Below, piece by piece: positions 49,160-59,867 of a DNA stretch of 64,000 nucleotides. Origin of the DNA: Monodelphis domestica (taxonomy: Eukaryota > Chordata > Mammalia > Didelphimorphia > Didelphidae); NCBI RefSeq assembly GCF_027887165.1, contig NC_077231.1, positions 124,386,194-124,450,193 of the forward strand, read 5' to 3'. Within the stretch, counting starts at the first letter, position 1; the number at the start of each line of letters is the position of its first letter. The translations under genes were made by a program, and so were the position numbers. The notes beneath the pieces are model-generated. The model did no database searches. It saw nothing but the letters and a program-made list of their open reading frames with translations, and was not told the DNA's origin.

Positions 49160-49492
49160 GTGCATTCCAAGCTTCTTCACCCCCTTTTTTCAGTAAAAGC
49201 CCACTTTGGTTCCATAAATAAATCGGTTGAATTTCAACAAGAGACATTTCCAACCACCACATTTCAGCAATGTAGGGAACTCCTTCAGCCAATGCAGACA
49301 AGCACCTTCTTTGCAGTTTACTGGAGCCAAGAATTACATGGGGCACTGAGGGAAGCTCTCCTTAACTTGCTCAAGAGCGCATTGGAGGCAGGGCTTCAAA
49401 GCCAGTTGTCTCGACTCTTAGGTCAGCTCTCTTCCAAATATATCAGGCTGCCTCTTATAGCCACAAGTGAACAAATGAAGTGCCAGCCTTAA
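49160..49492 (+). other. Unrecognised 110-codon open frame in GDF3 intron
   Basis: An ATG-initiated open frame of 110 codons lies about 560 bases after GDF3 exon 1. The translation has a leucine-rich amphipathic stretch near its C-terminus (around LREALLNLLKSALEAGLQSQ) and two cysteines. I recognise no family. It does not resemble the SINEs or LINEs in this window. Acceptor-like pyrimidine tracts ending CAG (about 49193) and TAG (about 49421) occur, but no convincing exon structure follows. It may be chance, a decayed pseudogene or an unidentified repeat. Confidence 0.2.
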
Positions 49493-49559
49493 GAATAGCC
49501 ACAAGCCTACTCAGCAAAGTTTATTGGATGTGAAACAGAGGAATCAGTGTCAGATGAAT

Positions 49560-49635
49560 CCAAACACCCCCCCCAAACACACACATACACACACATACAC
49601 ACATACATGCACGCACACATGCAGACACCCCCCAA
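49560..49635. repeat. Imperfect CA-rich tract with C run
   Basis: ACACACATACACACACATAC-type units bordered by CCCCCC runs. Confidence 0.85.
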
Positions 49636-49859
49636 ATTACACAATTCATACTCACTTATTCTCTCCTAGGTCTTTGGTTCAGAAAAAGACCTAGAATGGA
49701 TGAAAGTAGGGAGGGAAAGACAGGGATGGCAAAGACTAATTTTTATGCCATCTACTAAATACTAACTATAGGGAGTTGAGAATTTAGGGTCATAAAGATA
49801 GCTCTTTAGAGATTGAAACCAAATAGCATTTTTCCTTTCTTTGAGCCAGAAAGGAAATC

Positions 49860-50125
49860 CTAGGCAGGTAAATAGTGAATAGAATGAAGATTTAAGAGGA
49901 TCTTAGTTCAAATCATACCCTCAGATGCATATTAGCTTTGTTTTATATTAGGCAAGTCTCTTAGCCTCAGTTTTCCTCATCTGTAAAATGGAAATAATAA
50001 AAGCACTTGCCTTACAGGGTTATCATAAAGAACAAGTGAGATAACATGTATAGAGCACTTTGAAAACTTTAAAGACCTATATATAAAAAAATCTATATAA
50101 GTGCTAGTTATTATTAGTAGTCTAT
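49860..50125 (+). mobile_element. MIR element
   Basis: CTTAGCCTCAGTTTTCCTCA, TCTGTAAAATGGAAATAATA and TGTATAGAGCACTTTGAAAA in MIR order. Confidence 0.82.
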
Positions 50126-51065
50126 TAAAAAAAAAAAGCACTGGACTGAAAATGAGAAGAACTGGTTTCTCCTATTCGCCATGAGTATGCATAAAGCATG
50201 AATCAGATATGCAGGCACACCCCAAAGGAGCATTCCAGTTGACCTCTTCCCTTAAGGGATTGTTCCCCTAGGGCATTCCAGCTTTCATATATTCTTTGAT
50301 TGACTGGATTATGCCATAGAGAAAGAGCTTAAAGGCAAAATAAATGAAAAGAATAAAAAAGGAAAGAAAGAAATAGATTGCTTCCTGGTGCTAGTTATAA
50401 TATGAACACTTGGGGTATTCCTTCCTTGAACATTGTACCACCACTACCACCATCCTCATAATCCCCCCATAAAATGGTCAAGATGCCTCTAATCCAATCC
50501 CATCTTGGTTCTTGAACATTTTCCAGCTTCCTCCTTCTAGCCATATAAGATGGCAATATGTCAGGTTCCGAGATTGGTAATACAGTAAGAGCAGATGACA
50601 ATCCATCAATAGATAATGTCTCCGGGTTGCCTAAGCTGTGGAGAAGCCTTGACCACAGTTGCACAGTTAGTTAGGTTTGAGAAGCTCAGTTTGAATCCAA
50701 GTCTTTCTGGCCCCAAATGGACCACACTAGTTGCCAGTACACTTGTCTTTCTTGCCATTTTTTTGGAGATAGGACCTTGGTTTCATTGGTAAACTCAACT
50801 AACATTTATTATTCAGAAACTCTCCATCAATGCATATCAGCAACTTTTCTGCAGACTTAGTTGCCTGGGTCACCAAAAGTTGGAATAACTTTGCCAGGGT
50901 CATATAACAAATATGTTAGAGATAGAACTTAAATCCAGATTTTTATGACTCCCTAGACATTTTCCCCCCAATACCCCATTGCCCACTCCCCATCCTAACC
51001 TCTCATGTTGTCACATACCCCTGATATACAGATAAGAATCCTAAGAAATTACCTCAGAATTATAG
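50126..51065. other. No gene; minor SINE-like pieces
   Basis: Mostly unrecognised. A reverse MIR-like piece (CACAGTTAGTTAGGTTTGAG) lies around 50640-50740. Confidence 0.4.
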
Positions 51066-51225
51066 GAAATAAGTCAGGAGAACCTGGATTCAAATGTGGC
51101 CTCAGATACTTCCTAGCTATGTGACCCTAGGCAAGTCATTTAACCCAAATTTACCTAACCTTTGCAGAACTCTTCTGTTAGAATTGATACTAAAACAAAA
51201 GGTATAGGTTTTAAATATATGTATA
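51066..51225 (+). mobile_element. Type A SINE, 5'-truncated
   Basis: CTGGATTCAAATGTGGCCTC, GACCCTAGGCAAGTCATTTA and a degraded tail AACAAAAGGTATAGG. Confidence 0.82.
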
Positions 51226-51497
51226 TAGGAGATAAAATTGATGGATTTGACTTTTCTAAATCAAAAAAGCAATGTATCTAAAATAACTTCAGTATGTGTG
51301 GGCTGCCTGAATGACAAAATTGGAAAGGAAAGAAATGGGATAGAGAAAAGGCTTTGCCATAAATATTCCTGATAAAACTCCAAAGTCCCTCTCACTTCTT
51401 TATAAATGTATACAAAATTCTTTCCTAAGGATATGAATAATTCTCAGAAGAAGAAACACTATTAATAATTCTTTGAATTCTTGGTTAAATGCCCTAG

Positions 51498-51498
51498 T

Positions 51499-51556
<58 letters not shown>
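51498..51556. repeat. (GATA)n microsatellite
   Basis: About 14 perfect GATA units. Confidence 0.97.
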
Positions 51557-51558
<2 letters not shown>

Positions 51559-51629
51559 TACATATATATAATCACCCCAAGATAACCACATACACTTGTC
51601 AAATTGGCAAAGAGTTTAAAATACTCATA

Positions 51630-52055
51630 GGGTCATAGATTCAGAGCTAGAAGGGACCTCAGAGACCATTAAGTCCAACCTTTCACTTTGCAGATGAGGA
51701 AATTGAAAAACTTGGCCAGAGCCCCATATCTGAAACAAGGTTTGAATCCCGTGCCCCAGGCTATACCTCTCAGTATTGGCAGGGATCAACAAGTGGAGCT
51801 GTGAACTGGTACATCCTTTTTGAATGGTCATATGGCAAGATTCAACAAGAGTTACAAAATTGTTCATCTTCATAGATTTAGGGCTGGAAGGAATCTTGGA
51901 CTTCATCTAGCCTCAGTCTTTTATTTCATAATTAAAGAAACTGAGGTCCAGAGCAAAGAAGTAAATTGACCAAGATCAAAAGGTAGCAGAATTTGAATCT
52001 AAACCCCAAGTCCTCTAGCTCCAAACCTTATGCTTTTTCCCACTCTCTGAGGCTG
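51630..52055 (-). mobile_element. Two MIR-family fragments
   Basis: Both begin with a CATAGATT..GGGAC-like or AGGGCTGGAAGGAATCTTGG block, followed by GAGGAAATTGAAAAA or AAGAAACTGAGGTCCAG sequence. They lie at 51630-51770 and 51865-52055. Confidence 0.65.
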
Positions 52056-52069
52056 TCTCCTGTCAGAGT

Positions 52070-52420
52070 TACTATAGAGACAATGTACTAATGATATCAT
52101 GGAAAAGAAAATGAAAAAGACAAACCTATACAAAAAATTCTAGCAGCAGCAAAATATATATCTAATGACTTGGAAATGGCTAAACACATTTTGTGATGTG
52201 GATACAATAGATACTATGTGGATACAATATACTATGAACATGGAAATCAAAATCTAACAAGAAAAATGGGAAGATTTACATGAAGCAATGCAGAATAGAG
52301 AGGTATTTGAACAATTATATATATACTGAGAACAAGTTTATAACAATAATGACAGTAGTAATAATAAACCAAAATTTAACAAAATGAATTCAAAAAAGAT
52401 ATCAGAGGTGGTAAGAATGT
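52070..52420 (+). mobile_element. L1 3' region fragment
   Basis: ATATCTAATGACTTGGAAAT and GAAGATTTACATGAAGCAAT fit diverged L1 3' sequence. Confidence 0.55.
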
Positions 52421-52559
52421 ATAATTATCTTATTCAGGTTATTGTATATCTTTTTAATATACAGTAAAAAAATGAGTAAATTACTTCAGCATAAGGATTG
52501 AAACTAAGCCTATGATTTTACTAATAGAGGTAATTTCTTCTAGCAAAGTAGGCCAGCAC

Positions 52560-52720
52560 TTTCTCAGCAGCTTATTGTCTTAATCATCTGGAGAACTAAG
52601 AAGTTGAAAGATTTGTCCAAGATCAGACAGCCAGTATGTGTCAAAGACATGCTACAAACTCAGGTCTTTCTTTCTTTCTTTGAAGTCACCTTGTTATCTA
52701 TCTATTGTACCACACTGTCC
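52560..52720 (-). mobile_element. MIR-like fragment
   Basis: AAGATCAGACAGCCAGTATG and ACAAACTCAGGTCTTTCTTT fit reverse MIR order with a CTTT run. Confidence 0.5.
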
Positions 52721-52774
52721 CTCTTTTTCACTCATTCATTCATTCACTTTCCATTTAAACAAGAGTATTATTAC

Positions 52775-53075
52775 CAGCATAGTCAAAAGCGACAACATCC
52801 ACATCCAGAGAAAGAACTGTGGGAGTAGAAATAAAGAAAAACAACTGCTTGATCACATGGGTCAATGGAGATATGATTGGGGATGTAGACTCTAAGCAAT
52901 CACCCTAGTGCAAACATAAATAACATGGAAATAGTTCTTGATCAATGACACATGTAAACCCTAGAGGAATTGTTCATTGGCTATGGGAGAGAGTGGGTAG
53001 AGGGGAGGGAAGGAATATGATTCATGTAACTATGGAAACATATTCTAAATTAATTAACAATAAACTTAAAAAAAT
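52775..53075 (+). mobile_element. LINE 3' end
   Basis: CACATCCAGAGAAAGAACTG, CTGCTTGATCACATGGGTCA, GGGAGAGAGTGGGTAGAGGG and an A-rich end. A marsupial LINE 3' UTR. Confidence 0.82.
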
Positions 53076-53530
53076 TTTGTGACAACATACACACACAAAT
53101 ATATATAACGATATTGTCCTAGAGGTCTTCACTTCTTTCCAATTGGGAATGCCAAAAAGAAAACCAATGAAGAAACTGAAATTGCAAATGATTAACTTTA
53201 ACAACCAGAAGCTGGTTTCAGAAAGAACCCTACATAATTAATCCAATCACTGGGAACACTTGCTAAGATTTGCTTAGTGAGATAAAAACATTGCAATGGT
53301 AACAGTTTCATTGTGTTTCTCTTTATGATAGCAGGGAGTGGGGGTTAGAGAGAGGCTTGAGAAAGATTTAACACAAGTAGGAGATATCTTTGCCCCATTT
53401 GCTAGACATCTGTCAGTCATTTGTAAATAGACACTGTGCTGGAGATGACAATTTGTTTTTTAAAGAGAAAGTCAACAGCTCTCAAATTGAAGACAAGAAA
53501 AGTGATGGGAGGGGGTGTAAGGGGAAGGGG
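53076..53530. other. No recognised feature
   Basis: No gene or named repeat found. Confidence 0.4.
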
Positions 53531-53534
53531 GAAC

Positions 53535-53812
53535 TAAGTGAGTTAGTGGATAAAGAAACAGTCCTAGAGAGAGGATGCCTTGGTTTCGAATTTGACCTCA
53601 GACACTTTCTAGCTATGGGACCCTGGGCAAGTCACTTAACCCCAATTGCCTAGCCCTTTTTGCTCTTCTACCTTAAAATCAATACTTAGTATCAATTCTA
53701 AGTCAATCTAAGTATCCTAGTATCAATTCTAAGATAAGGGTTATTTTGATGGGGGGGGGGGGTTAAACCCTTATCTTCTGTCTTAGAACCAATAATGTGT
53801 ATTGGTTCCAAT
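53535..53812. mobile_element. Type A SINE (+) followed by a G run and a type A piece (-)
   Basis: 53535-53745 is a + type A SINE with a duplicated AGTATCAATTCTAAG tail. After a G run (53751-53762), 53763-53812 is the reverse type A tail TATTGGTTCCAATTG. The two form a tail-to-tail inverted pair. Confidence 0.8.
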
Positions 53813-54229
53813 TGTTTTGTTTTGTTAACCTTGCTCAAGATGTTTATTGTCAGCTGAGGCTTGGGGGTCTAGCAAGGGTTGGGGAAAGACAAGTTGCCAG
53901 CCTTCTCCCAAGTCACTGCCACAAATCAAGGTTTAGGATGCTGAGGGGATCAAAAATCTCAAAACTGCCAAAATAACAGCTAAAAAGAGAAACACTCTCC
54001 CTTTTACAGCTCTGTGTGCCTTTGCTTCACTGTAAGGTGAGGAGAAGCAGATCACTGGTATCTATTGGATATCCTCCAGGCATCTCATACTCAACAAGTA
54101 CAATTTTTTAAAATAATATTTTATTTTTCCCTAATTACATGTGAAAACAATTATATGTCACTTTTCCTCTACTCATATAGCCATTACCTTAGTTCTGGCC
54201 ATCATGTCTCTTGTAGGCTATCATAGTAG
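53813..54229. other. Unrecognised, with a short LINE-type tail
   Basis: Mostly unrecognised. 54105-54165 resembles a reverse LINE 3' end (TTTCCCTAATTACATGTGAA). Confidence 0.4.
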
Positions 54230-54700
54230 CGCTTAATCTGTTTTTCTGCCCAAGAGTCTCCCCATTCTACTTTGTTCTCTGCTCTGCTTCCCTAAAACAT
54301 AGATCTTACCATGTCACCTGCTCAATGAGCTTAAGTAATTCCCTATTCCCTCCAGAATTGTTTGCGCTTAAAGGTCTTCATAGCCTAGCCCGTTTTCCCC
54401 CTTCCTATCTTTTTACACTATTACTCCATTTCATACACTGTGTCCTATTTGCTGTTCCTTGCACACAATTCTCTATTTCCCACCTCCACCTTTGGACTGG
54501 CTGACCCTATTCCTGGAATGTTATGAGCCATTATCTCCACCTCTTGTTTCCCTGGTTTCCTCTAAATTCATCTCAAAGCCCACCTTCTACAGGATTCCTT
54601 TCTGGGTCCCTCTAGCTTTTAATCATTTTCCCTTTCAGATTATTCTGCATATATCCTGTATAAAACAAGTTATTCACATGTGGTCTCTCCCATTAGAAAA
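54230..54700 (+). mobile_element. LINE-2 3' fragment
   Basis: GATCTTACCATGTCACCTGC, CTTCATAGCCTAGCCCG and GACCCTATTCCTGGAATG follow L2 order. Confidence 0.85.
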
Positions 54701-54959
54701 GAAGATCATAACATAACATCACATCATAACATAAGGAGCATGGTACCAGAGCTTTTAAAATGCTTCCTGTCTTAACTGACTTCAAAGAACTTTTTATTAG
54801 GAAAATACTTTGCAAACTTTAAAATGCTATATAACTGTGGAATTATTAGTTTTTCCATACTTTCTCATCTAGTTAGGGTTTTCACACACATCTCCAATGT
54901 TTTGTTTTACTGGCTTCTTGACCTCTGCCTAGAGACTTATTCAAGTTTCCCCCAATCAG

Positions 54960-55085
54960 TTTTTTTTTTTAAACCTTTACCTTCCATCTTGGAATCAATA
55001 CTGTGTATTGGTTCCAAGGCAGAAAAGTAGTAAGGGATAGGAAATGGGGGTTAAATGACTTGCCCAGGGTCACACAACTGGGCCC
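54960..55085 (-). mobile_element. Type A SINE fragment
   Basis: AAACCTTTACCTTCCATCTT, TATTGGTTCCAAGGCAGAAA and GACTTGCCCAGGGTCACACA, truncated at its head. CCCAATCAGTTTTTT occurs on both sides (54950 and 55083), consistent with a target duplication. Confidence 0.87.
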
Positions 55086-55219
55086 AATCAGTTTTTTAAA
55101 AGCCTTTACTTTTACACTGTTTCTCCCTCAAAGTACCTTCCTATCTCTTTCCTTTGGCCTTCTAGTTGTGACACCTTGGGCTTTTTTTATTTGTTGGTCC
55201 TCATTTTCTTGCCCCCTCT

Positions 55220-56280
55220 AGAGCATTGTTAGCCATTACCTTTCTGGAAGCTGATTTCCTCTAGCTTCTATAATATTGCTCTCTTCTCTATTTTTCTATA
55301 TTTCTGAGTACATGTTCCATCTCAGGCTAGTGTGATGCTTCATCTTCCTAATTCCTTTCCTTATTCATGGGCATCCTTCAAAGCCTTATTCCTCCCCTTT
55401 TCTCCCTCTGCACTCACTCCCTGGTCAGTTTTACCCACTCCCTTATCTTCAGTTATCACCTTTATGCAGACGACTTTCAAATGCTGTATCTCTAGCCCAG
55501 CTTTCTTTTGAGCTGTAGGACTATTTTCAATTGCTGGCTGAACTTCAACGAATAATCAACAATCACCTACTAAGTACCAGGAACCAGCACACCCTGCCAA
55601 AATCCTTACCTCAACATTCCCCAAAATGAATGTATCATCTTTCCACTTAAACTAACATCATTCCAAACTTAATCCTTTTTGCTGAAAGTATCACCATCCT
55701 CTCAGTGACCTAGCTTGAGATCTAGGTACCATCTTGCCTGATTTCTTCTCCATCATCCCACTTATGCCTTCAGTTACCATGTCCTATTTATCTTTCCTCC
55801 AACAGACCCCTTAGATCTCTCTTTTCTTCTACTTCCACTCCAGTGCAGATGTTTATTCCTTCTCACTTGAGCTATTTCTTTGCTATCAGTCATTCCTCTC
55901 TCTAGTCCATTTTTTGGCTCATGTCAAAGTAATTTTCCCAATGAATAAGTCTGATTTAAGTCCTCACCTATGTAGTAAGAGGGTGGTTCAGCCTTCAGTC
56001 CTTCAGCATTGTCTATAAGATAAAAATGTAAATTTATTCCTCTGATATTTAAAGTCCTTTCCAATTAAGATCCAACCTGACTTTTTAGTCTTATTTCATG
56101 TTATTTATGGAGAACTCTCCATGCCAAAAAGAGACTTTCTTCATGTTTCTTGCTACTGAATTCCTCCCCCTGCAAAGTTCACCTCACCTGCCACTTTTTT
56201 TATGAAGTTTTACCTAACTCTTCCATGATGTGTTGATTCCTTCTCTTCTATTTTTACCTCTCCTATGCACAAGGCAAACA
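55220..56280 (+). mobile_element. LINE-2, ORF end and 3' UTR
   Basis: CCCTTATCTTCAGTTATCAC, TTATGCAGACGACTTTCAAA (the YADD region), CTAGCTTGAGATCTAGGTAC and GTCTGATTTAAGTCC are ordered L2 blocks. Stops are frequent. Confidence 0.8.
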
Positions 56281-56306
56281 ATTTACCTGTGGATAATTGA
56301 GACTCT

Positions 56307-57083
56307 CAGGGATCCCCAAACTTCAGCCCTCGAGCCACATTCAGCCCTCTGAGACCATTTATCTGACCCCCACCCCACTTCCAGAAGGGGCACCTCTTTC
56401 ATTGGTATGTGGCATCGCTTACATACAGTACTACTTCTGATGACATAATCCTTTGCATGGCACCTTGTTCTGATGAAAACGAGGTGCTGTGCAAAGGATT
56501 ATGTGGCTGCACAATGGAAGAGGTCAGCATGATGAGTGGTGATCTGGGGGAGGGGATTCCGCACTGTGTATACTGCTGCCCAGTATAGTGGTGGCAGTGA
56601 TTGGGCCAGCACTGTAGCCTCCGCTATCCCAGACAGTGGTATACAGTATCTCAGGCCCAACACCACCTCCTGTGCTGTATACAGGCATCAAATAGTGATG
56701 ATCTGGCCTGTGACATCAGCATTGGGCCTCTACTATAAGAAGCCCACCACTGCCACTGGACGTTTTATAAGACACCCCCTGTTTTGGGGGGTCAAATTAA
56801 TATAAGACAGTGTCTTATTCAAGGAAACATGGTAGTGCAATGGCCTTCATACTCCCCTAGACACACAACATAATGGCCTTATTATAAGGGGCCATTATGT
56901 TGTCAGTTTCTTGATTTAAATTTACTTGCTCTTTATTTTAAATATTGTATTTGTTTCCATTTTTTTTTTACTTTAAAATAAGATAGGGATTTGTTCATAC
57001 TTGGGGTTTTTTTATAGTCCGGCCCTCCAAAGGTCTGAGGGACAGTGAACTGGCCCCCTGTGTAGAAAGTTTGGGGACCCCTG
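56307..57083 (-). mobile_element. hAT MITE resembling OposCharlie (OC1)
   Basis: A 777-bp non-autonomous element has inverted ends CAGGGATCCCCAAACT (56307-) and AGTTTGGGGACCCCTG (57068-57083), 15 of 16 complementary. Read in reverse, the outer parts agree with the OC1 consensus I remember (GGGGGCCAGTTCACTGTCCC and TTTTTATAGTCCGGCCCTCC on this strand). The interior is unrelated filler with two hairpins and no transposase. The right flank CTCTAGAA fits the hAT preference nTCTAGAn; I do not see a clean 8-bp duplicate on the left. Confidence 0.82.
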
Positions 57084-57695
57084 CTCTAGAATATAGGTGT
57101 CAAACAGAGGAATGAAAAATTTGGGGAGAGGAAAGTGTCTTTTGGCATTAGGAAAATTGGATGGGCAGCAGTATAAAAAGTAGATTGGAATATGGATAAA
57201 CTGGAAACAGGAAATTATAAGAGGGTAGATGAAATGAGGTGAGGTGCTACTTAGGGTAATTGCCGTGGGAATTGAAATTAGGGTATTGATCACAAGATAT
57301 TAGGGAGATCAAATCTCCAGGACTTCAAAACTTACTAGGTGTATAAAGTATAGTTGAAGGAATAAGAAAAGATGATGATGGTTATGAACCTGAATTGTTT
57401 CAACAATGGTGGTACCACCAGAAAAACTAAAGAAATGGAACAGTGACAAGTTTTGCAGGGAAGATGAGTTCAGTTTGGGGCATGCCGAGTTTGAGATGTC
57501 AGTGAGACATCCAAATAGAGTTATCTAGGAGACAGTTAAAACATACAGAATTAGTAAAGAACTTCAGATCTGGAAATCATCTCATTATAAAGTCATAAAA
57601 GAAGCTCAGGGATCAAGAAGTCAAGAAGCAAAGGTAAGAATAGAATTCATATTTAAGTTTGGGGGGGTTTTCTCTTTTGCTTATTCTCAAGGACT
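57084..57695. mobile_element. Ancient mammalian repeat sequence
   Basis: Blocks such as GCCGAGTTTGAGATGTCAGT, GAGACATCCAAATAGAGTTA and AAGAAGCTCAGGGATCAAG have the look of an old mammalian LINE-type element. Family uncertain; no gene. Confidence 0.45.
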
Positions 57696-57699
57696 TAAT

Positions 57700-57945
57700 T
57701 GAGAATAGCTAGATGGCACAGGAGATAGAGTTCCAGGTCTGGAATCCAGAAGACCTGCATTCAAATCTGGTTTCATACACTTACTAACTATATGACCCTG
57801 AGCAAATCATTTACCCTGTGTTTGTCTCAGTTTCCTCATCTGTAAAATGAACTGGAGAAGGAAATGGTAAACCACTCCAGTATCTTTGCCAAGAAAACCC
57901 TGAATGGGATAATGAAGTCAGACACAACTATTGAAAGAATTAATA
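57700..57945 (+). mobile_element. Type B SINE
   Basis: TAGCTAGATGGCACAGGAGA head, GCATTCAAATCTGGTTTCAT, GTTTCCTCATCTGTAAAATG and GTCAGACACAACTATTGAAA. It ends about 290 bases before GDF3 exon 2. Confidence 0.93.
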
Positions 57946-58233
57946 AAGGACACAATTAACTTTTTTGGTGAGTAAGAAAAGGGAGATCTTAGCCAGAGAT
58001 TTTGATGGAGACACTTAGTGTATTAAGTGCTATAAAACTAAGCCTTTAAAAGTAAGGAAGGCAGAGGTTAATCTCCCTATGGTTATTGCCTTCTATAAAT
58101 TCACATTTTTGCTCTCTCTTATCTGGCATACATTCCCATTGAATATTCCTGAAAGTCACAAGTCTATCCATGTGGTAGGAGGTATTGAAGTGCCACAGCT
58201 GCTGATATGCATTATTTCTTTATCCTGATTCAG

Positions 58234-59045
58234 GTGCCCTTTTTCACCCCAAGGAAGTGACCCAAGCTCTTCCGTGCACACAGAAGTTCCTTTTCTTCAA
58301 TCTTTCAGTCATCGCCCAAGATGAGCAACTAATGATGGCCCAGCTGGATGTGAGATTGAGGACTAATGCTTATAACTCTCCATATCAGAATCTGGAGTTA
58401 ATGGTGTCTATAGTCCAAGGGCCTGCCCTCCAGTCAGACCAAAAGCTCATATTTCGGTTTCTACCCTGGTCTCAACGTGTTCTTCATGTTGACCTGCTGG
58501 ATGTGGTTAAGGAATGGAACTTCAGCCCCCAGAGTAACTTGGGCTTAGTCCTAGAGCTATTGCCAAGAGGGAACAAAGTGACTATACAACCCCAGGATAC
58601 CTGTGACAACTGGAGGCAGTCCATTCAAGCCTCTCTGCTGGTGGTGACCTTAACCCCTCAGGAATGCCCCCACTTCTCTCACTTTGCTAGAAAGAGGAGG
58701 GCCATTTATTCAACTCGGGAATCTACCTCCACGCATCTCTGCCGGCGTCATCAGATGGTCGTCAAATTTGAAGACCTGGGTTGGCACAAATGGATCATTG
58801 CTCCCAAGGAGTTTAGAACAAGCTACTGCCAAGGAGATTGTCCTTTCTCTCTTATGAATATCTTTAACAGCTCCAACTATGCCTTCTTACAGACTATCAT
58901 GAATTCTAAGGCCCCTAAAATCCCCAAAGCTGCCTGTATCCCTACAAAACTATCCCCCATTTCCATGCTTTACTATGACAATGATGGCAATATTGTCCTT
59001 CAACACCTTGAGGGAATGGTAGTTGATGAATGTGGTTGTGGGTAG
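58234..59045 (+). CDS. GDF3: GDF3 exon 2: propeptide and mature TGF-beta domain
   Basis: This exon encodes residues 89-358 after the acceptor CAG at 58231-58233, joining in phase 1 to exon 1. The joined CDS is 1,077 bases including the TAG stop, close to the 364 residues I recall for human GDF3. A proprotein-convertase site RKRR lies at residues 241-244, so the mature ligand is residues 245-358 (114 residues). The mature domain has WHKWIIAPKEF, YCQGDCPFS, the receptor-contact stretch IPTKLSPISMLYYDNDGN and the terminal CGCG. Its cysteines are 258, 287, 291, 323, 355 and 357. The usual CC pair is AC at 322-323, so the intermolecular fourth cysteine is missing, as in GDF3, GDF9 and BMP15. N-glycosylation sequons occur at Asn111 and Asn300. 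GDF1/Vg1 is the nearest alternative, but those keep the CC pair. I see no frameshift or stop, so the gene looks intact. Confidence 0.96.
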
Positions 59046-59095
59046 CCAAGTGGGTGCAGAGTGGAGTATGGATGTGTATAGTAGTCTCAAAGTCT

Positions 59096-59101
59096 AATAA
59101 A
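59096..59101 (+). terminator. GDF3 polyadenylation signal AATAAA
   Basis: A canonical AATAAA lies about 50 bases after the GDF3 stop codon and is followed by T-rich and TG-containing sequence. This implies a very short 3' UTR of roughly 70 bases. It is the first AATAAA after the stop. Confidence 0.85.
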
Positions 59102-59109
59102 TCTACCTG

Positions 59110-59865
59110 CCACTTCATTTTCTGATCTCTCAGATCTGATATCACAACCAACTTCTTGGAACTTCAATCATTTCATTTCCCTAAGGAATGGCCAGGAAAG
59201 CTATGATACAAGACCATGATGGAAATGAGAGTCTAATCCAGTGTAATCACTTACTTTTCAAACCCTGAAGACTTTAATCTTGTTTTGTTATGTACAAAAT
59301 CCAAAGTTAGTGGGGGGAAAGAGGATCCAAGAGAACATCCAAAACAGATGGTTCCCTATCTTGTTTCCATTATCCTTGGGCACCTTTTCCACCACTATTC
59401 AAGGAATTAAGGGTTTCTGTGTCAAAGCCATTGATATTTTGTTCTAGTTCCTATCCTCACTGTTCCCCTGCTTCTCTTCCCTCCCAATCAAATTCTCTCC
59501 CAAGCAGCATATTCAGTCAGTCTTTCAAAATGAATAAATTTTTGCTAAGTTGTGAAGGAATTCCAGAGTAAATAACATTTAAAACAAATACATATTATTC
59601 AATTTTGCTGAACTAATTATACCCACAGACATGTTTAATAGTTATTTCCTATATCCCATTTCCCTTTATTGGCTCCTGGGTCGGCTCTACTAAGCATCTA
59701 CTTCAGTATCTCACCTACATATGCACACATAATCAGATAAAAAAGTATATATTACATGTACATGTTGTTTGTAAGCATATAAATATATATGAGAAGTGTT
59801 TTATAGATATGGGGTATGTATATGAGATATATATGAGTAGGATGGTTTATGGCACTTGTGCATAA
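59110..59865. other. No recognised feature
   Basis: Downstream flank of GDF3. No gene; a T/A-rich dinucleotide-like stretch occurs around 59760-59830. Confidence 0.45.
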
Positions 59866-59867
59866 TA

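Larger units (their letters stand above)
48604..58233 (+). other. GDF3: GDF3 intron 1 (9.6 kb, repeat-filled)
   Basis: The single intron begins GTAAGA and ends TTCAG. It contains MIR, type A and type B SINEs, L1 and L2 fragments, a GATA microsatellite and a hAT MITE, all listed separately. Most of its length is therefore transposon-derived. One 110-codon open frame (49160-49492) is not explained by these repeats. Confidence 0.9.

Noticed and set aside
56536..56805. 89-codon frame in the hAT element, possible transposase
   Set aside because: No transposase motif; sequence is MITE filler.
58234..59045. GDF1 or Vg1 rather than GDF3
   Set aside because: Fourth knot cysteine missing and GDF3-specific stretches (LCYVKELGV, WHKWIIAPK) are present.
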